A stretch of DNA of 64,000 nt from Diphasiastrum complanatum (GCA_029204225.1 CM055094.1:8597234-8661233), one strand, 5' to 3'. Positions 1 to 10,708 are shown, numbered from the stretch's first letter. Numbers and translations are program-made. The notes: generated by a model from the letters alone, not told the origin.

Positions 1-687
1 TTTTATTCTCATTAATTTTTTTATTTTATTGTATTTGTTTATATTTTTTTTGTGATTTTATTTTTAAATTATATTATTGATACATTTATTTTGAGTTTAT
101 TTTGTTGTATTCCATTTTAATATATCTAATTTTATTGTGTTATTTTGTATTTTATTTATTTATAATTTTATTTTAATATTTTGGTAAATAATCAATCTAT
201 TAAATTTTTATGATTTATTAGTAGATATATTCGAGTTTTTTGATGATTTGTTAATAGTTATATTATTTTTTTATTGATATATATTTTTAGTTATTTTATG
301 ATTATTTTGATTATATTCAATTTTCTTTGTATTATTAAAGTTATTTTATATTTGAAATTTTATTCAGTTTTTTGAATATTTTATCTATTAATGTTATGAT
401 TATGTGATACTATTTGTATATTTTTTTAATTTCTTTCAATTTGTTTATTCTTGTAATCTGTTTATTCTTTTATTTATTTTTGAATCCTATAAATTTATGA
501 TTTTTATTTAGTAGACGTTTAGTGTTATTCATAATTTAATTCTGCTAATTTTCACTTTTCTGTTTTTTAAAGTTATTTATGTCTTTATGTTTTGTGTGCA
601 ATTTTTAATTATATATGTCTTTCAAAAAAGAAGGAGAGGAGAGCACAAAAAAAAGACAACAATTATCCCATAAGTATTTCTAGAAAC
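1..687. other. AT-rich flank, no gene seen
   Basis: Very AT-rich sequence with long T-rich runs and no open frame of note. A short purine-rich patch lies near 628-655. The last five bases (683-687, GAAAC) are the left target-site duplication of the copia element that follows. Confidence 0.8.
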
Positions 688-1369
688 TGTTAAAAATTCA
701 CAATTCTAGCTTGACTAGTTTTGGTCATATGACTTGTAAATAGTTAGATGGTCATGATGTGGCTTGTCACACGTGCCAAATAGCATAGGATTCCATTCAT
801 AAGGATGTTCTCAAGTAGACCTAAGTGTTAGAACCTTTGGAATGAGTCCAAATTACGCTTAGATACAAGGGAAAAAAAATAGGAGCTATTTTTGGTAATT
901 TTTGCATTGTTGAGGGATCTCCAAGATTCCAACCCTAACTTGGTAGGGATGAAAGATCCACCAAAATTAGCATTAGGGATAGGTTTAGGGCTACTCATAC
1001 CTGCCCAAAATCGTGATGGATCATGTATATATAGGTGATGATATCTCACCAAAATCAATCAAGCAATTTCATGATTTTTCTCTCATAATGGTGCAATTGC
1101 TCTCTATGTTCATAATTGTTTGAGTACTTGTGATTACTAATGATTATAGGATTGAATGTAGGTCTGGTGTACAGTACTCAGACTGTGGGAGGCCGTACTT
1201 TCACACGTGTGAAGCCTTCTTCAAGGATTTGGGCCATTTAGTGAGGTTCAAGCATAGATTTTTGATGGATTTTGATGGTTCAACTTGTGCTAATCTTATG
1301 AAATCATAATCTATTGTTTCCCTCATCATTTCAAGTGTTTTAGGATCCTTATTTGCTGTAATTTTTACA
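688..1369 (+). repeat. 5' LTR of copia-1
   Basis: This is a 682-bp direct repeat of 6161-6842. It begins TG and ends CA. A TATA-like TATATATAG lies at 1026-1033, a plausible promoter for the genomic RNA. Downstream of it is a perfect palindromic G-box, TTCACACGTGTGAA, near 1200. Confidence 0.96.
1026..1033 (+). promoter_or_regulatory. Probable TATA box of the copia-1 LTR promoter
   Basis: TATATATAG lies about halfway through the LTR, where copia U3 promoters usually sit, and is preserved in the 3' LTR. Copia-3 has an identical motif at 16520-16528. This is a positional inference; no transcript start can be seen. Confidence 0.55.
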
Positions 1370-1382
1370 TGGTATCAGAGCC
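1370..1382 (+). other. Primer-binding site (initiator tRNA-Met)
   Basis: TGGTATCAGAGCC begins immediately after the 5' LTR. It is complementary to the 3' end of plant initiator tRNA-Met, the usual primer for plant copia reverse transcription. Confidence 0.92.
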
Positions 1383-2180
1383 TAAAGGCTGAAATGAGCT
1401 AAATCCTTGGTTTTCATTCAATTTGATCACAATTTTTGATCTAAATCTTGTGTAGATTGGATCTTAGCATCTAGTATTGATTCTAGAACTCAAAGTGAGT
1501 CAAATACATTGGAGATTGGTGTTGTGTGACTTCATTTGCAGGTGTTTAGGTGTCTAAAACCAGAGGCAAAGTTGAATTCAATTCACATTACCAAGATAGC
1601 AAGTTTTGCTTGCTCCAAGCATTGATTTCTAAGCGAGTTTTGGAGGTGATTTCATAGAGAAGGCTTTCTAGCATTCAAGGAGAGGGAAGATCAGAGTTTT
1701 GGGGACTCTTCAAGGCTGTTCTAAGGTGTAGTAGACACCTCCTAAAGTGATTTAGGTTCAGTCCAACCATTGCTTGACTTATGCACCAAATTAGATCAAT
1801 TTTTCATCAATTTTGATCATTTTTTGCTTGTGATTGGATAGTAGATTGTGTTGCATCTTCATTAAGTTCCATTTAGATCTTTTACAAGTGATTTTGGAAG
1901 TATATTAGGTTGCTGAAAGTCACTCTTGATCAGATCATTTGTAAGCTTTAATGTTCTTTATAGAAAGAGGGGCAATTCTACTAGTATTGTCTACTTCAAT
2001 CAAGCAAGTGCATTGTTTCTAGTATTCTATGATTTGATTTTGTTAGAGATCATTCTTAGATCTTTATAGGAAGTCTATTACTGATCTTTTCAGGTCCCTA
2101 AGAAGTGGGATAAGGTAGACCTTCAATCAAATCAATAGAAGTAACCTTCATTTGTGTCAAGTCCTTGATTAGGAGACTAG
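1383..2180 (+). other. Untranslated leader of copia-1
   Basis: About 800 bp between the primer site and the gag ATG without a long open frame. It is likely the packaging/leader region of the genomic RNA. No other gene is seen in it. Confidence 0.7.
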
Positions 2181-5100
2181 ATGGCATCTATAAATGCATA
2201 TCTTTTGGATACTAATGAAAGGCTCAACAAAACTAACTATTCCATATGGAAAGTTAGAATGGAATCTATCATGATCATGCAAGATCTGATGGAAATTGTA
2301 AATGGTAAGGAGGGTGAACCTATTCATCCTCAAGAAAAAGCCAAATACATCAAGAGGTGCAATGTTGCACTACATTGCATAAAAATGAATGTTGCAAATG
2401 AACTCTTAAGAGAGGTAGGAGATTGCACTTCAGCTCAAGATGCTTGGGAGACTTTGCAAAAGGTCTATGAATCCAAGAACCAAACTAGAATGTTAGCTTT
2501 GAAGAATCAAATCTATAGAAGCTATCAAAAGAAAGGAGAGAGTGCACATACTTTTGTCCTAAGAGTAAAGGAATTGAACAAAGAGCTAGCCTTTATAGGT
2601 GACCCTATCAAGGATGAAGAGCTTGTTCAACTCATATTGAATGGACTAAGCTTTGAATTTGACAATTTGGTTCAGGGATATGCAATTATGGGTAAGCTAC
2701 CCATACTTGAAGAACTCCAAGGCACACTCATGGCCGAGGAATCAAGAAGGAGCCAAATGCAAGAGAGGATGGATAGGCTTTCCATCCAAGGTGAAGATGA
2801 CCAAGCTCTCTTCACCAAAGGCAAAGGCAAGTCCAAAGGCAAAGGATCAACATTCAAGAAGTCTACAAAGCTTGAGGATCAAGAAGGACCCCCAAAGGCA
2901 TCTTCGTCAACCACCAAAGTCAAGAAGGACAAATCAAAGGTGAAGTGCTACTATTGTAGCAAGATGGGGCATTATGCCTCGGAATGCTTCAAGAGGAAGC
3001 AAGATCAAAGCCAAGCCAACATGAGCAAAGAGGAGGAGGAGGAGAGTTCACATGAGGACTCTCTCATGATGTCCATATTTTATTCAACAAGCTTCAAAGG
3101 AGAAGATCCTTGGTGGATTGACTCGGGTGCTAGTTCACACATGACTAGTAAAAGGGAGTTTTTCTCTTCTCTCTTATCTTATGATGGACCTATAAAGTCT
3201 ATCTATACAGCAAATGATGAAGCTTGTAAGATTGAAGGAGTTGGTAGCATTCCCCTTTGCTTAGGATCTTCCAAAAAGATCAACATAGAAGGTGTTTTGT
3301 ACATTCCTACAATAACAAAGAATCTACTAAGTGTTGGCCAAATGGTAGACAATGGTTTCAATGTTGACTTTGCTTCAAATGAATGTTTCATCAAGAAGAA
3401 GGGTAAGATAGTGGCTAAGGGCACTAGACTTGGCAAACTATATAAGCTGGATGCATTTGTGGATACTAATGTTGTCATGTTGGCCGAGAAGAGCAAGATA
3501 TCTACCTTTACTTTATGGCACAAAAGACTTGGACATGTCAACTCGGGTTCCATGGAGGCTATGATCAAGGAGGAGTATGCTTTAGGCCTACCAAGGTCTA
3601 TTGGGAAGGAAGACAAGGTTTGTGAAGCTTGTGCCTTATCCAAGGCACATAAGAAGGTGTTTCCTAACTCCATCACAAAGTCATCTCATCCTCTTGAACT
3701 CATACACTCGGATGTGCACATTGCTAGCACCAAATTTAATGGAGGTTCATCCATGTTTTTAACCTTCATTGATGACTACTCAAGATATTGTTGGGTGTTC
3801 TTACTTTCCTTCAAGTCTCAAGTATTTGATACTTTTGTAAAGTTCAAGTTGTTTGTGGAAAAGCATCATAATCATAGCATCAAGATCCTTAGAAGTAACA
3901 ATGGTGGAGAATTCATCTCCAATGAGTTCAAGGCCTTTTGTGAGGAGGAAGGGATCAAGAAAGAGACTTCTTGTCCTTACACTCCTCAACAAAATGGAGT
4001 TGCTGAAAGAAGGAATAGAACATTATGTGAATGTTCTAAGGCTTTAAGATTAGATGCTTGTTTGCCCAAATCCTTTTGGGGTGAGTCTCTTGTATGTGCA
4101 AACTACTTGATGAATAGGGTGTCTTGCAAAGCAATTGAAGGCAAAACTCCTTATGAGATGTTGTATGGAAAGAAACCCAATCTTAATCACTTGAAAGTTT
4201 TTGGGTGTATATGTTATGTGCATGTGCCATTGGAAACAAGAACCAAGGAGGATCCATCTTCCACAAGAGGGATCATGCTTGGATATGCAAGCTCAAGCAA
4301 GGGCTACAAAGTCTATCTCCCATCCTTGAACAAATTTGTTGTTTCAAGGGATGTCATCTTTGATGAACATCATATGCATATGCTTGAAGAAGGCTCAAGT
4401 GCTCCAACAATCAAGAAGAAGATGGCCGAAGAGCAAGATCTTGGTTTTGAGGAGGAGCTCATGGAGGAGCAAGCACCAAACCCACCTATCACACCAAGGA
4501 GATCTTCAAGGGCAAAAGTGGAGCCATCAAGGCTCACATATCAAGGCAAAGGACAGCAAGTTGAGGGTATCTCATCCACTTCTTATGCTTTATCTAGTTT
4601 TGAAGAACCGTCTAATGTTGAAGATGCATTGAACTCCAAAGAATGGTATAAAGCTATGTTGGATGAGTATGATGCCTTGATTGAGAATGAAACTTGGTTG
4701 CTTGTTGAGAGACCTCAAAGGAATGTAATAGGATGCAAGTGGGTCTTAAAGCTTAAGTTGAATGCAAATGGGAGTGTTAACAAACATAAAGCAAGATTAG
4801 TTGCAAAAGGTTATGCTCAAGAGAGAGGGATAGACTATGAGGAAACTTTTGCACCCGTGGCCAAGATGGTCACAATAAGACTAATCATTGCACTTGCATC
4901 ACATTTTGGATGGATTCTATGTCAAATGGATGTCTCTAATGCTTTCTTGAATGGTTATTTGGAAGAGGATATCTATATGGAGCAGCCACAAGGGTTCATC
5001 AAGCATGGAATGGAGAACAAAGTATGCCATCTCCAAAGAAGCATCTATGGCTTGAAGCAAGCCTCGAGATCTTGGAATTCAAGACTACATTGCTATCTTA

Positions 5101-6149
5101 TTTCACTTTCTTTTGTTCAAAGTGAATATGATCCCACTCTTTACATTAAGTTTGATGATGTTGGTATTGTACTTTTACTCATTTATGTAGATGACATCAT
5201 CATTAGTGAAAATAGTGTTGATGGTATTGAAAAAATCAAGATAGATCTATCCTTAGAGTTCAAGATGGTAGATCTAGGGTGTCTTCACTTCATCTTAGGC
5301 ATAGAAGTACTTAGAGGGTCTGATTTTATCTTTATAAGTCAAGTAAACTATGCTCAAAGTCTTTTGAAGAAGTTTAAGATGGAAGTATGCAAAAGTGTTG
5401 ACACACCAATGGAGCAAGATGTAAAAGTGCCAAATGAAGATGATGAAAGATCCTTCATGGACATCACTTTGTTTAGGCAACTTATAGGTTCCTTAATGTG
5501 GATCACTATAACTAGACCAGATCTTAGCTTTAGTGTATGTAGGTTGAGCCAATCCATGCAAAAGCCATTGAATATCCATTGGAAAAAGGCTAAGAGGATT
5601 CTAAGATACATCTCGGGTACATTGGATTTTGGGATTCTATATAGAGGAGATGTGATTAACCTTCATGCATTTAGTGATTCAGATTTTGCAGGGGACAAGA
5701 GGGATAGGAAATCAACAAGTGCCTATTCAACTTTCATAGGAGAAGGTGTGGTTTCATGGCTTTCAAAAAAGCAAGAAACTATATCTCTATCTTCAACCGA
5801 GGCCGAGTACAAAGCTTTGACAACCACTACAAAGGAGGTACTTTGGATCAAGAGATTATTGGTGGAACTAAAGATCATGGATTCAGAGGAGGCACCAATC
5901 ATCTACAATGACAATATATCAGCCCAACACCTTGCATCTAACCCAATCTTCCATGCAAGATCTAAGCACATTGAGATATGCCATCAGTTTGTGAGAGAAA
6001 TGGTGCAAGCCAAGGAGATTGCTTTGGAGCATGTTCCAAGCAATGAATGTGTAGCTGATCTACTTACTAAACCACTTCAAAAGACACCTTTTATGAAGTT
6101 CAGATCATCACTTGGAGTGATTAGTAAAGCAATGATTGAACCAAGCTAG
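2181..6149 (+). CDS. Copia gag-pol polyprotein (1322 aa, intact frame)
   Basis: A single open frame encodes the capsid and all enzymes. Gag (UBN2/copia type) fills roughly the first 240 residues, followed by a lysine-rich linker and a CCHC zinc knuckle (CYYCSKMGHYASEC, about 256-269). The aspartic protease core is WIDSGASSH near 312. The integrase has an HHCC domain (HKRLGH to CEAC, about 448-490) and a DDE core with Asp in IHSDVH near 510 and Glu in NGVAERRN near 608. The second acidic residue is missing: the motif reads RSNNGGEF (Asn573) where the family has RSDNGGE. Reverse transcriptase has YVDDIII near 1002. RNase H has SDSDFAGD near 1166 and SSTEAEY near 1205. The ATG at 2181 is the first in the frame and gives a complete Gag N-terminus. 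Length is normal for copia. Apart from Asn573 no defect is seen, so autonomy depends on that site. Confidence 0.96.
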   Translation: MASINAYLLDTNERLNKTNYSIWKVRMESIMIMQDLMEIVNGKEGEPIHPQEKAKYIKRCNVALHCIKMNVANELLREVGDCTSAQDAWETLQKVYESKNQTRMLALKNQIYRSYQKKGESAHTFVLRVKELNKELAFIGDPIKDEELVQLILNGLSFEFDNLVQGYAIMGKLPILEELQGTLMAEESRRSQMQERMDRLSIQGEDDQALFTKGKGKSKGKGSTFKKSTKLEDQEGPPKASSSTTKVKKDKSKVKCYYCSKMGHYASECFKRKQDQSQANMSKEEEEESSHEDSLMMSIFYSTSFKGEDPWWIDSGASSHMTSKREFFSSLLSYDGPIKSIYTANDEACKIEGVGSIPLCLGSSKKINIEGVLYIPTITKNLLSVGQMVDNGFNVDFASNECFIKKKGKIVAKGTRLGKLYKLDAFVDTNVVMLAEKSKISTFTLWHKRLGHVNSGSMEAMIKEEYALGLPRSIGKEDKVCEACALSKAHKKVFPNSITKSSHPLELIHSDVHIASTKFNGGSSMFLTFIDDYSRYCWVFLLSFKSQVFDTFVKFKLFVEKHHNHSIKILRSNNGGEFISNEFKAFCEEEGIKKETSCPYTPQQNGVAERRNRTLCECSKALRLDACLPKSFWGESLVCANYLMNRVSCKAIEGKTPYEMLYGKKPNLNHLKVFGCICYVHVPLETRTKEDPSSTRGIMLGYASSSKGYKVYLPSLNKFVVSRDVIFDEHHMHMLEEGSSAPTIKKKMAEEQDLGFEEELMEEQAPNPPITPRRSSRAKVEPSRLTYQGKGQQVEGISSTSYALSSFEEPSNVEDALNSKEWYKAMLDEYDALIENETWLLVERPQRNVIGCKWVLKLKLNANGSVNKHKARLVAKGYAQERGIDYEETFAPVAKMVTIRLIIALASHFGWILCQMDVSNAFLNGYLEEDIYMEQPQGFIKHGMENKVCHLQRSIYGLKQASRSWNSRLHCYLISLSFVQSEYDPTLYIKFDDVGIVLLLIYVDDIIISENSVDGIEKIKIDLSLEFKMVDLGCLHFILGIEVLRGSDFIFISQVNYAQSLLKKFKMEVCKSVDTPMEQDVKVPNEDDERSFMDITLFRQLIGSLMWITITRPDLSFSVCRLSQSMQKPLNIHWKKAKRILRYISGTLDFGILYRGDVINLHAFSDSDFAGDKRDRKSTSAYSTFIGEGVVSWLSKKQETISLSSTEAEYKALTTTTKEVLWIKRLLVELKIMDSEEAPIIYNDNISAQHLASNPIFHARSKHIEICHQFVREMVQAKEIALEHVPSNECVADLLTKPLQKTPFMKFRSSLGVISKAMIEPS

Positions 6150-6160
6150 ATAGTGAGGAG
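6150..6160 (+). other. Polypurine tract of copia-1
   Basis: A purine-rich stretch ending GTGAGGAG lies between the pol stop codon and the 3' LTR, the usual position of the plus-strand primer. It is short and broken by one T. Confidence 0.7.
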
Positions 6161-6842
6161 TGTTAAAAATTCACAATTCTAGCTTGACTAGTTTTGGTCA
6201 TATGACTTGTAAATAGTTAGATGGTCATGATGTGGCTTGTCACACGTGCCAAATAGCATAGGATTCCATTCATAAGGATGTTCTCAAGTAGACCTAAGTG
6301 TTAGAACCTTTGGAATGAGTCCAAATTATGCTTAGATACAAGGGAGAAAAAATAGGAGCTATTTTTGGTAATTTTTGCATTGTTGAGGGATCTCCAAGAT
6401 TCCAACCCTAACTTGGTAGGGATGAAAGATCCACCAAAATTAGCATTAGGGATAGGTTTAGGGCTACTCATACCTGCCGAAAATCGTGATGGATCATGTA
6501 TATATAGGTGATGATATCTCACCAAAATCAATCAAGCAATTTCATGATTTTTCTCTCATAATGGTGCAATTGCTCTCTATGTTCATAATTGTTTGAGTAC
6601 TTGTGATTACTAATGATTATAGGATTGAATGTAGGTCTGGTGTACAGTACTCAGACTGTGGGAGGCCGTACTTTCACACGTGTGAAGCCTTCTTCAAGGA
6701 TTTGGGCCATTTAGTGAGGTTCAAGCATAGATTTTTGATGGATTTTGATGGTTCAACTTGTGCTAATCTTATGAAATCATAATCTATTGTTTCCCTCATC
6801 ATTTCAAGTGTTTTAGGATCCTTATTTGCTGTAATTTTTACA
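6161..6842 (+). repeat. 3' LTR of copia-1
   Basis: 682 bp, 99.6 percent identical to the 5' LTR, ending at the right GAAAC target duplication (6843-6847). Confidence 0.96.
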
Positions 6843-6847
6843 GAAAC

Positions 6848-7086
6848 ATGACAGAACTCATGAGTATATATATAGATTCTGAAATCGTCCATTTTCAAGA
6901 ATTGTGGCTCTTTAGCCACAATTACAACAAGACAAAAAAGCCAAAATCAATTACATTTGCTTTTTTATGAGTTCAACATGTTGTTGACATGTGGTAGTTC
7001 ATAAATCCCATAAGCAAATGAACATCTATCCACAAAGATAGATAAAACCCCTCCCCATCTTAATAGTTAACATGATTGAGAAACTG
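6848..7086. other. Spacer, no gene seen
   Basis: Host or older repeat sequence between copia-1 and the foldback repeat. No convincing coding signal. Confidence 0.5.
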
Positions 7087-7310
7087 TAAGGTCCTATGCG
7101 ACCTCTGCGGTCCTCCGCGGTTCCTAATGCGGTCCCTCTGTGGTCCTCCCGCCGTGGCGGGAGGTTCTCATTAATTTTTTGTTTAAAAAAAATTCGGAGT
7201 GTTTCATTTTTTGTATAAAAAAACTGAAAACCTCCCACCGCGGTGGGAGGACCGTAGAGGGACCGCATTAGGGACAACAGAGGGACCGTAGAGGGTCGCA
7301 TAGGACCTTA
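7087..7310. repeat. GC-rich foldback (inverted) repeat
   Basis: The left arm 7087-7165 is the reverse complement of the right arm 7230-7310 over about 78 bp with roughly a dozen mismatches, separated by a 64-bp AT-rich loop. Each arm carries its own small palindrome (CCTCCCGCCGTGGCGGGAGG on the left, CCTCCCACCGCGGTGGGAGG on the right) and GACCGCATTAGG-like modules. A further module lies at 7335-7347, directly against the next LTR. It resembles a foldback transposon or MITE. No coding capacity. Confidence 0.8.
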
Positions 7311-7347
7311 GAGAAACCTCATAGGATCGCAAAGGGACCGCATTAGG

Positions 7348-8076
7348 TGTGAAGATTATTAAAATATTATCTTCCTATCTTGAGTTTCGGGTCATGTCCA
7401 TGGTGATTTCCACTAAAATTCATGTTGTACATAAAAGGAGTATGAATTGAGCACATATCCTTCTAGTGTAGCTCAGATTTGAGTTAGATAGATTCAATTA
7501 TGATGACATGCAGATGTTTAGATAGCATGCAAAGTTTTATTGTATGCATGCAAGCCACATGCAATCAGTGCATGCAACATGCAAAGTAGTTTCTGTGATC
7601 TACACATGTCTAGGCAGTTTTATGAGTTGACATGCAGTACATGCAACATCCACGCATGCAGTTACACATGTGGATCTCTGGTAGGTGAATTGGTTCAGTT
7701 AAGTGGACTTTCCATGCAACTCCACTGTAGGAATTTGAGTCTCTCTCATGTAGGGAAAGCTTGGCATGTTTTGCCATATTGTGAATATTTAGATTTTGGT
7801 GTTTTGGACTCATTCTCTCTCTACCCGAGTTTTCTATGATTGATTTCCTCTCTTTACCCAAGAGCAGCCTGTTTTTTCCATACTGAACACTTAGAATTAT
7901 TTCTGACATTCATTTCTCATAGTGAGGGGTTAGATTTTTTCATCAGATGTATGCCATTGTGCTCTTGCCTTAGATTTTTCAAACATACTGTTCTTTGATC
8001 AATCTTGTGCAATCACAACACCTCAGTAAGATCCTGTAGGGTGTGTGGTGAAGTTCACACGTGCTAAAAACTTCAC
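7348..8076 (+). repeat. 5' LTR of copia-2
   Basis: The boundaries are inferred from the terminal inverted pair TGTGAAG / CTTCACA and the primer site that follows. Length 729 bp. It contains a dense cluster of CATGCA motifs (7507-7660) and ends with a CACACGTG box at 8056-8063. No second LTR copy is in the window to confirm the left edge. Confidence 0.7.
7507..7660 (+). promoter_or_regulatory. Cluster of nine CATGCA (RY-type) motifs in the copia-2 LTR
   Basis: CATGCA begins at 7507, 7526, 7547, 7558, 7571, 7578, 7631, 7640 and 7655. This hexamer is the RY/Sph element recognised by plant B3 factors of the ABI3/FUS3/LEC2 group. Nine copies in 154 bp inside an LTR U3 region suggest a regulatory array. 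Function is inferred. Confidence 0.6.
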
Positions 8077-8088
8077 ATGGTATCAGAG
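8077..8088 (+). other. Primer-binding site of copia-2
   Basis: TGGTATCAGAGC directly follows the LTR end CACA, matching the initiator tRNA-Met primer site used by copia-1. Confidence 0.88.
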
Positions 8089-8836
8089 CTTCATGCTTTG
8101 AAGAGGTGAGGGTGTATACATCATATCATCAATGTTTTTGCTTGTAGGAACTCAGATTTGGAAGAGGGATTCAAACTCGCTGAGAGACAAGCTATCTATA
8201 GATCATAAGTGGACTGATCTGATCCAGCGGAGCTCTGTACGGACAGAGAGCTCACATGTGTGAAATCATCCCACATTAATGAGTTCTACTTCTCAAGGAA
8301 TGATCCAAATTTGATGTTCTATATCTTGTTGGATAGGTATTGAAGAGTAGAATATGTTGCTCTTGTTTCTAAATCAATTTGATTTGTTTTTAGAAGAGTT
8401 TTAGGTAGTCAGAGAATTTGAGAGAGTACTCAACTCGTGGGATACGCCAAAGTGAGCACAAATCTGTCTTTTTCACCATCTTTAATTAATTTTCACTGTC
8501 AATCAAGTAGAATTGGATAGAAGTGAGTGTTTTGAGGTCTTAGCCTTTTTATTTCATATTACTGTGTTTGAGTTGAAAGTAAGTTTTTAGAGAGTTTATC
8601 AATACTTTGAAACTCGTGGGAGAGATAAACTTCTTGCTTGCATGTGCTTCTTTTTTGTTACTGAAGCAAGATCCAAATTCAAGCTAGATTGATTTTATGT
8701 GTTGAGAATTTGTTCTCACATCTATTGCTAGATTTCATAGGTTGGATCAACATCAGTGTTAGATCCTAGATTGAGATAGCAAGCAACATCCTTTCAACTC
8801 CATTTTTTATCATTACTAGAATTTCTCATAGAGAAG
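8089..8836 (+). other. Leader of copia-2
   Basis: About 750 bp of non-coding leader. A near-repeat, AACTCGTGGGA, occurs at about 8431 and 8611. No other gene is seen. Confidence 0.6.
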
Positions 8837-10708
8837 ATGTCTTAATCTGGTTCACATTTCTTAGAGCACAGTGAGAGATTAACATCTTCCAATTATGCAA
8901 TGTGGAAGATCAGAATAAAATCAATATTGATTCTACAGGATGTAATGGATATTGTGAGTGGAGTTGATGAAGAACCTACTGCACCTAATGAAGCTGCAAC
9001 ATTTCACAAAAGAACCAGAATTGTCTTTCATTTTATAAAAATGAATGTTACCAATGAAGTGTTAAGAGAGATCAATACATGCACCACTACCAAGGAAGCT
9101 TGGGATACTCTAAAAACAATCTATGAAATCAAGAATACTTCTAGATTGCTTACACTTAGAAACCAAATATTTCTAAATTATCAGAGAGTAGATAAGAGTG
9201 CTTCATCATATGTCATGAGAGTTAAGGATCTTCATCAAGAGTTAGCTAGTATTAGTGATGCTCTTAAGAACACTGAACTTGTTCAAGTAGTTCTAATTGA
9301 CTTAGAGATGAGTATGACAATATTGTGCAGACTTATGCTGTAAGGGAGGATCTTCCATCCTTGGAGACATTGTAAGGTGTTCTCATTGCTAAAGAAAGCA
9401 AGCAAGAGAACAAGATGCTGAGGATCAACAGACTTTCATTGAAAGATGGTGGAGATGACAAGGCACTCTTCATCAGAGACAAGTCAAGAGGCAAGGGCAA
9501 AGGACAACAACACTTCAAGAAGGACAAAGCCATAGAAGGTGGCGAGGATCAGTCTTCACAAGCTGCAACATCAAGTGGCAAGAAGAAGCTGTCAAAGGTC
9601 AAGTGTTTTTTCTGTGGCAAGAAAGGACACTATGCATCAAACTATTTCAAAAAGAAGAACCAATCTAAGTAAGCCAGCCTTACTAATGAGGATGAGTGTG
9701 AGGGTGTTGAGAGTGAAAGAGAGGATTCATTAATGATGTCTACTTTTTCATCTTTTTCTTTTAAGAATGAAGAAGTCTGGTGGATAGATAGTGGGACTAG
9801 TTCCCATATGTCTAGTTCTAGGAACTCTTTCACTAATCTCATGTCATATCTAGGTGCAAAAAGATCAATCTATACTGCTAATGATGTAGAGTGTAGGATT
9901 GAAGGAATAGGTAGTATTCCACTGCATGCATCATCATCAAAATCTTTTTGCTTACATGATGTACTGTATGTACCTAGATTGACTAAGAATCTCATTAGTA
10001 TAGGACAGTTGTTTGATAGTGGATTGGATGTCAAGTTTCAAGTTGACAAGTGTATAATCTCAAGAGAAAATGAAGTTATTGCTAGAGGATCTAGAATTGG
10101 TAAGTTGTACAAACTAGATTCTAGGGAGAGTGCTAACATTTCAGATATTGCTTATGAGACCAAGGTCCTACAGGAGGATCTGTGGCACAAGAGATTGGGT
10201 CATCCCAATTTCAAAGCCATGCAATCTATGGTCAAAGAAGGAAAAGTTGTTGGTCTACCAAAGACACTTTCTAAGGAGCTTCTACCTTGTGAAGCTTGTG
10301 TGCTGGAAAAATCACACAGAAGGCCTTTTCCTAGATCAAGTATCAAGACAAAGCAACCATTTGAACTTGTGCACTCTGATGTTCATTTCTCATCAACTAG
10401 GAGAAAAGGAGGAGCAAATTGCTTTGTCTCTTTTGTAGATGATTATACAAGATATTTTTGGATCTATATGCTGTCTTCAAAAGCCATGGTCTATGATGTT
10501 TTTCTTACTTTCAAAGCTTATGTAGAAAAGCAATTTCCTTTCAAGTTGAAAGCTTTGAGAAGTGATAGTGGAGGAGAATACACTTCCAATAAGTTTAAAA
10601 ACTTTGGTGAGAGGGAGGGTATTCAAAGAGAATTTTCTTGTTCATATACTCCTCAGCAAAATGGAGTTGTTCAGAGAAACTTTGTGTGAATGTGCAAAAG
10701 CCATTAGG
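8837..10708 (+). pseudogene. Decayed copia-2 gag-protease-integrase
   Basis: The start ATG (8837) is followed by a stop at codon 3, after which gag continues in frame (YAMWKIRIKS matches copia-1 YSIWKVRMES). A frameshift lies near 9300 and a stop at about 9373. The zinc knuckle CFFCGKKGHYASNY has lost its last Cys (now Tyr). A stop follows near 9670. Protease WWIDSGTSSHM and integrase (HKRLGH, CEAC, HSDVHF, RSDSGGEY) are readable up to NGVVQR, where a small deletion and frameshift lead into ETLCECAKAIR and the element ends. The protein is not functional. Confidence 0.9.

Larger units (their letters stand above)
688..6842 (+). mobile_element. Complete, recently inserted Ty1/copia LTR retrotransposon (copia-1)
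   Basis: The element has all structural parts: two 682-bp LTRs starting TGTTAAAA and ending TTTTTACA, a tRNA-Met primer site directly after the 5' LTR, one uninterrupted gag-pol frame, a purine tract before the 3' LTR, and a 5-bp target duplication GAAAC at 683-687 and 6843-6847. The two LTRs differ at only three positions (856/6329, 873/6346, 1006/6479), about 0.44 percent, so the insertion is recent. The order protease-integrase-reverse transcriptase-RNase H assigns it to copia. It could be active apart from the integrase substitution noted under the polyprotein. Confidence 0.97.
7348..10708 (+). mobile_element. Truncated, decayed Ty1/copia element (copia-2)
   Basis: A 5' LTR, a tRNA-Met primer site, a leader and gag-protease-integrase are present, but the element stops inside integrase. 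Reverse transcriptase, RNase H and the 3' LTR are missing. The protein is clearly related to copia-1 but much more decayed. The right edge near 10708 adjoins unrelated sequence. Confidence 0.85.

Noticed and set aside
3203-3676. 157-codon minus-strand frame inside copia-1 pol
   Set aside because: Antisense shadow of the integrase region, which is intact on the plus strand.
10130-10438. 102-codon plus-strand frame in copia-2
   Set aside because: Out-of-frame shadow of the readable integrase region.
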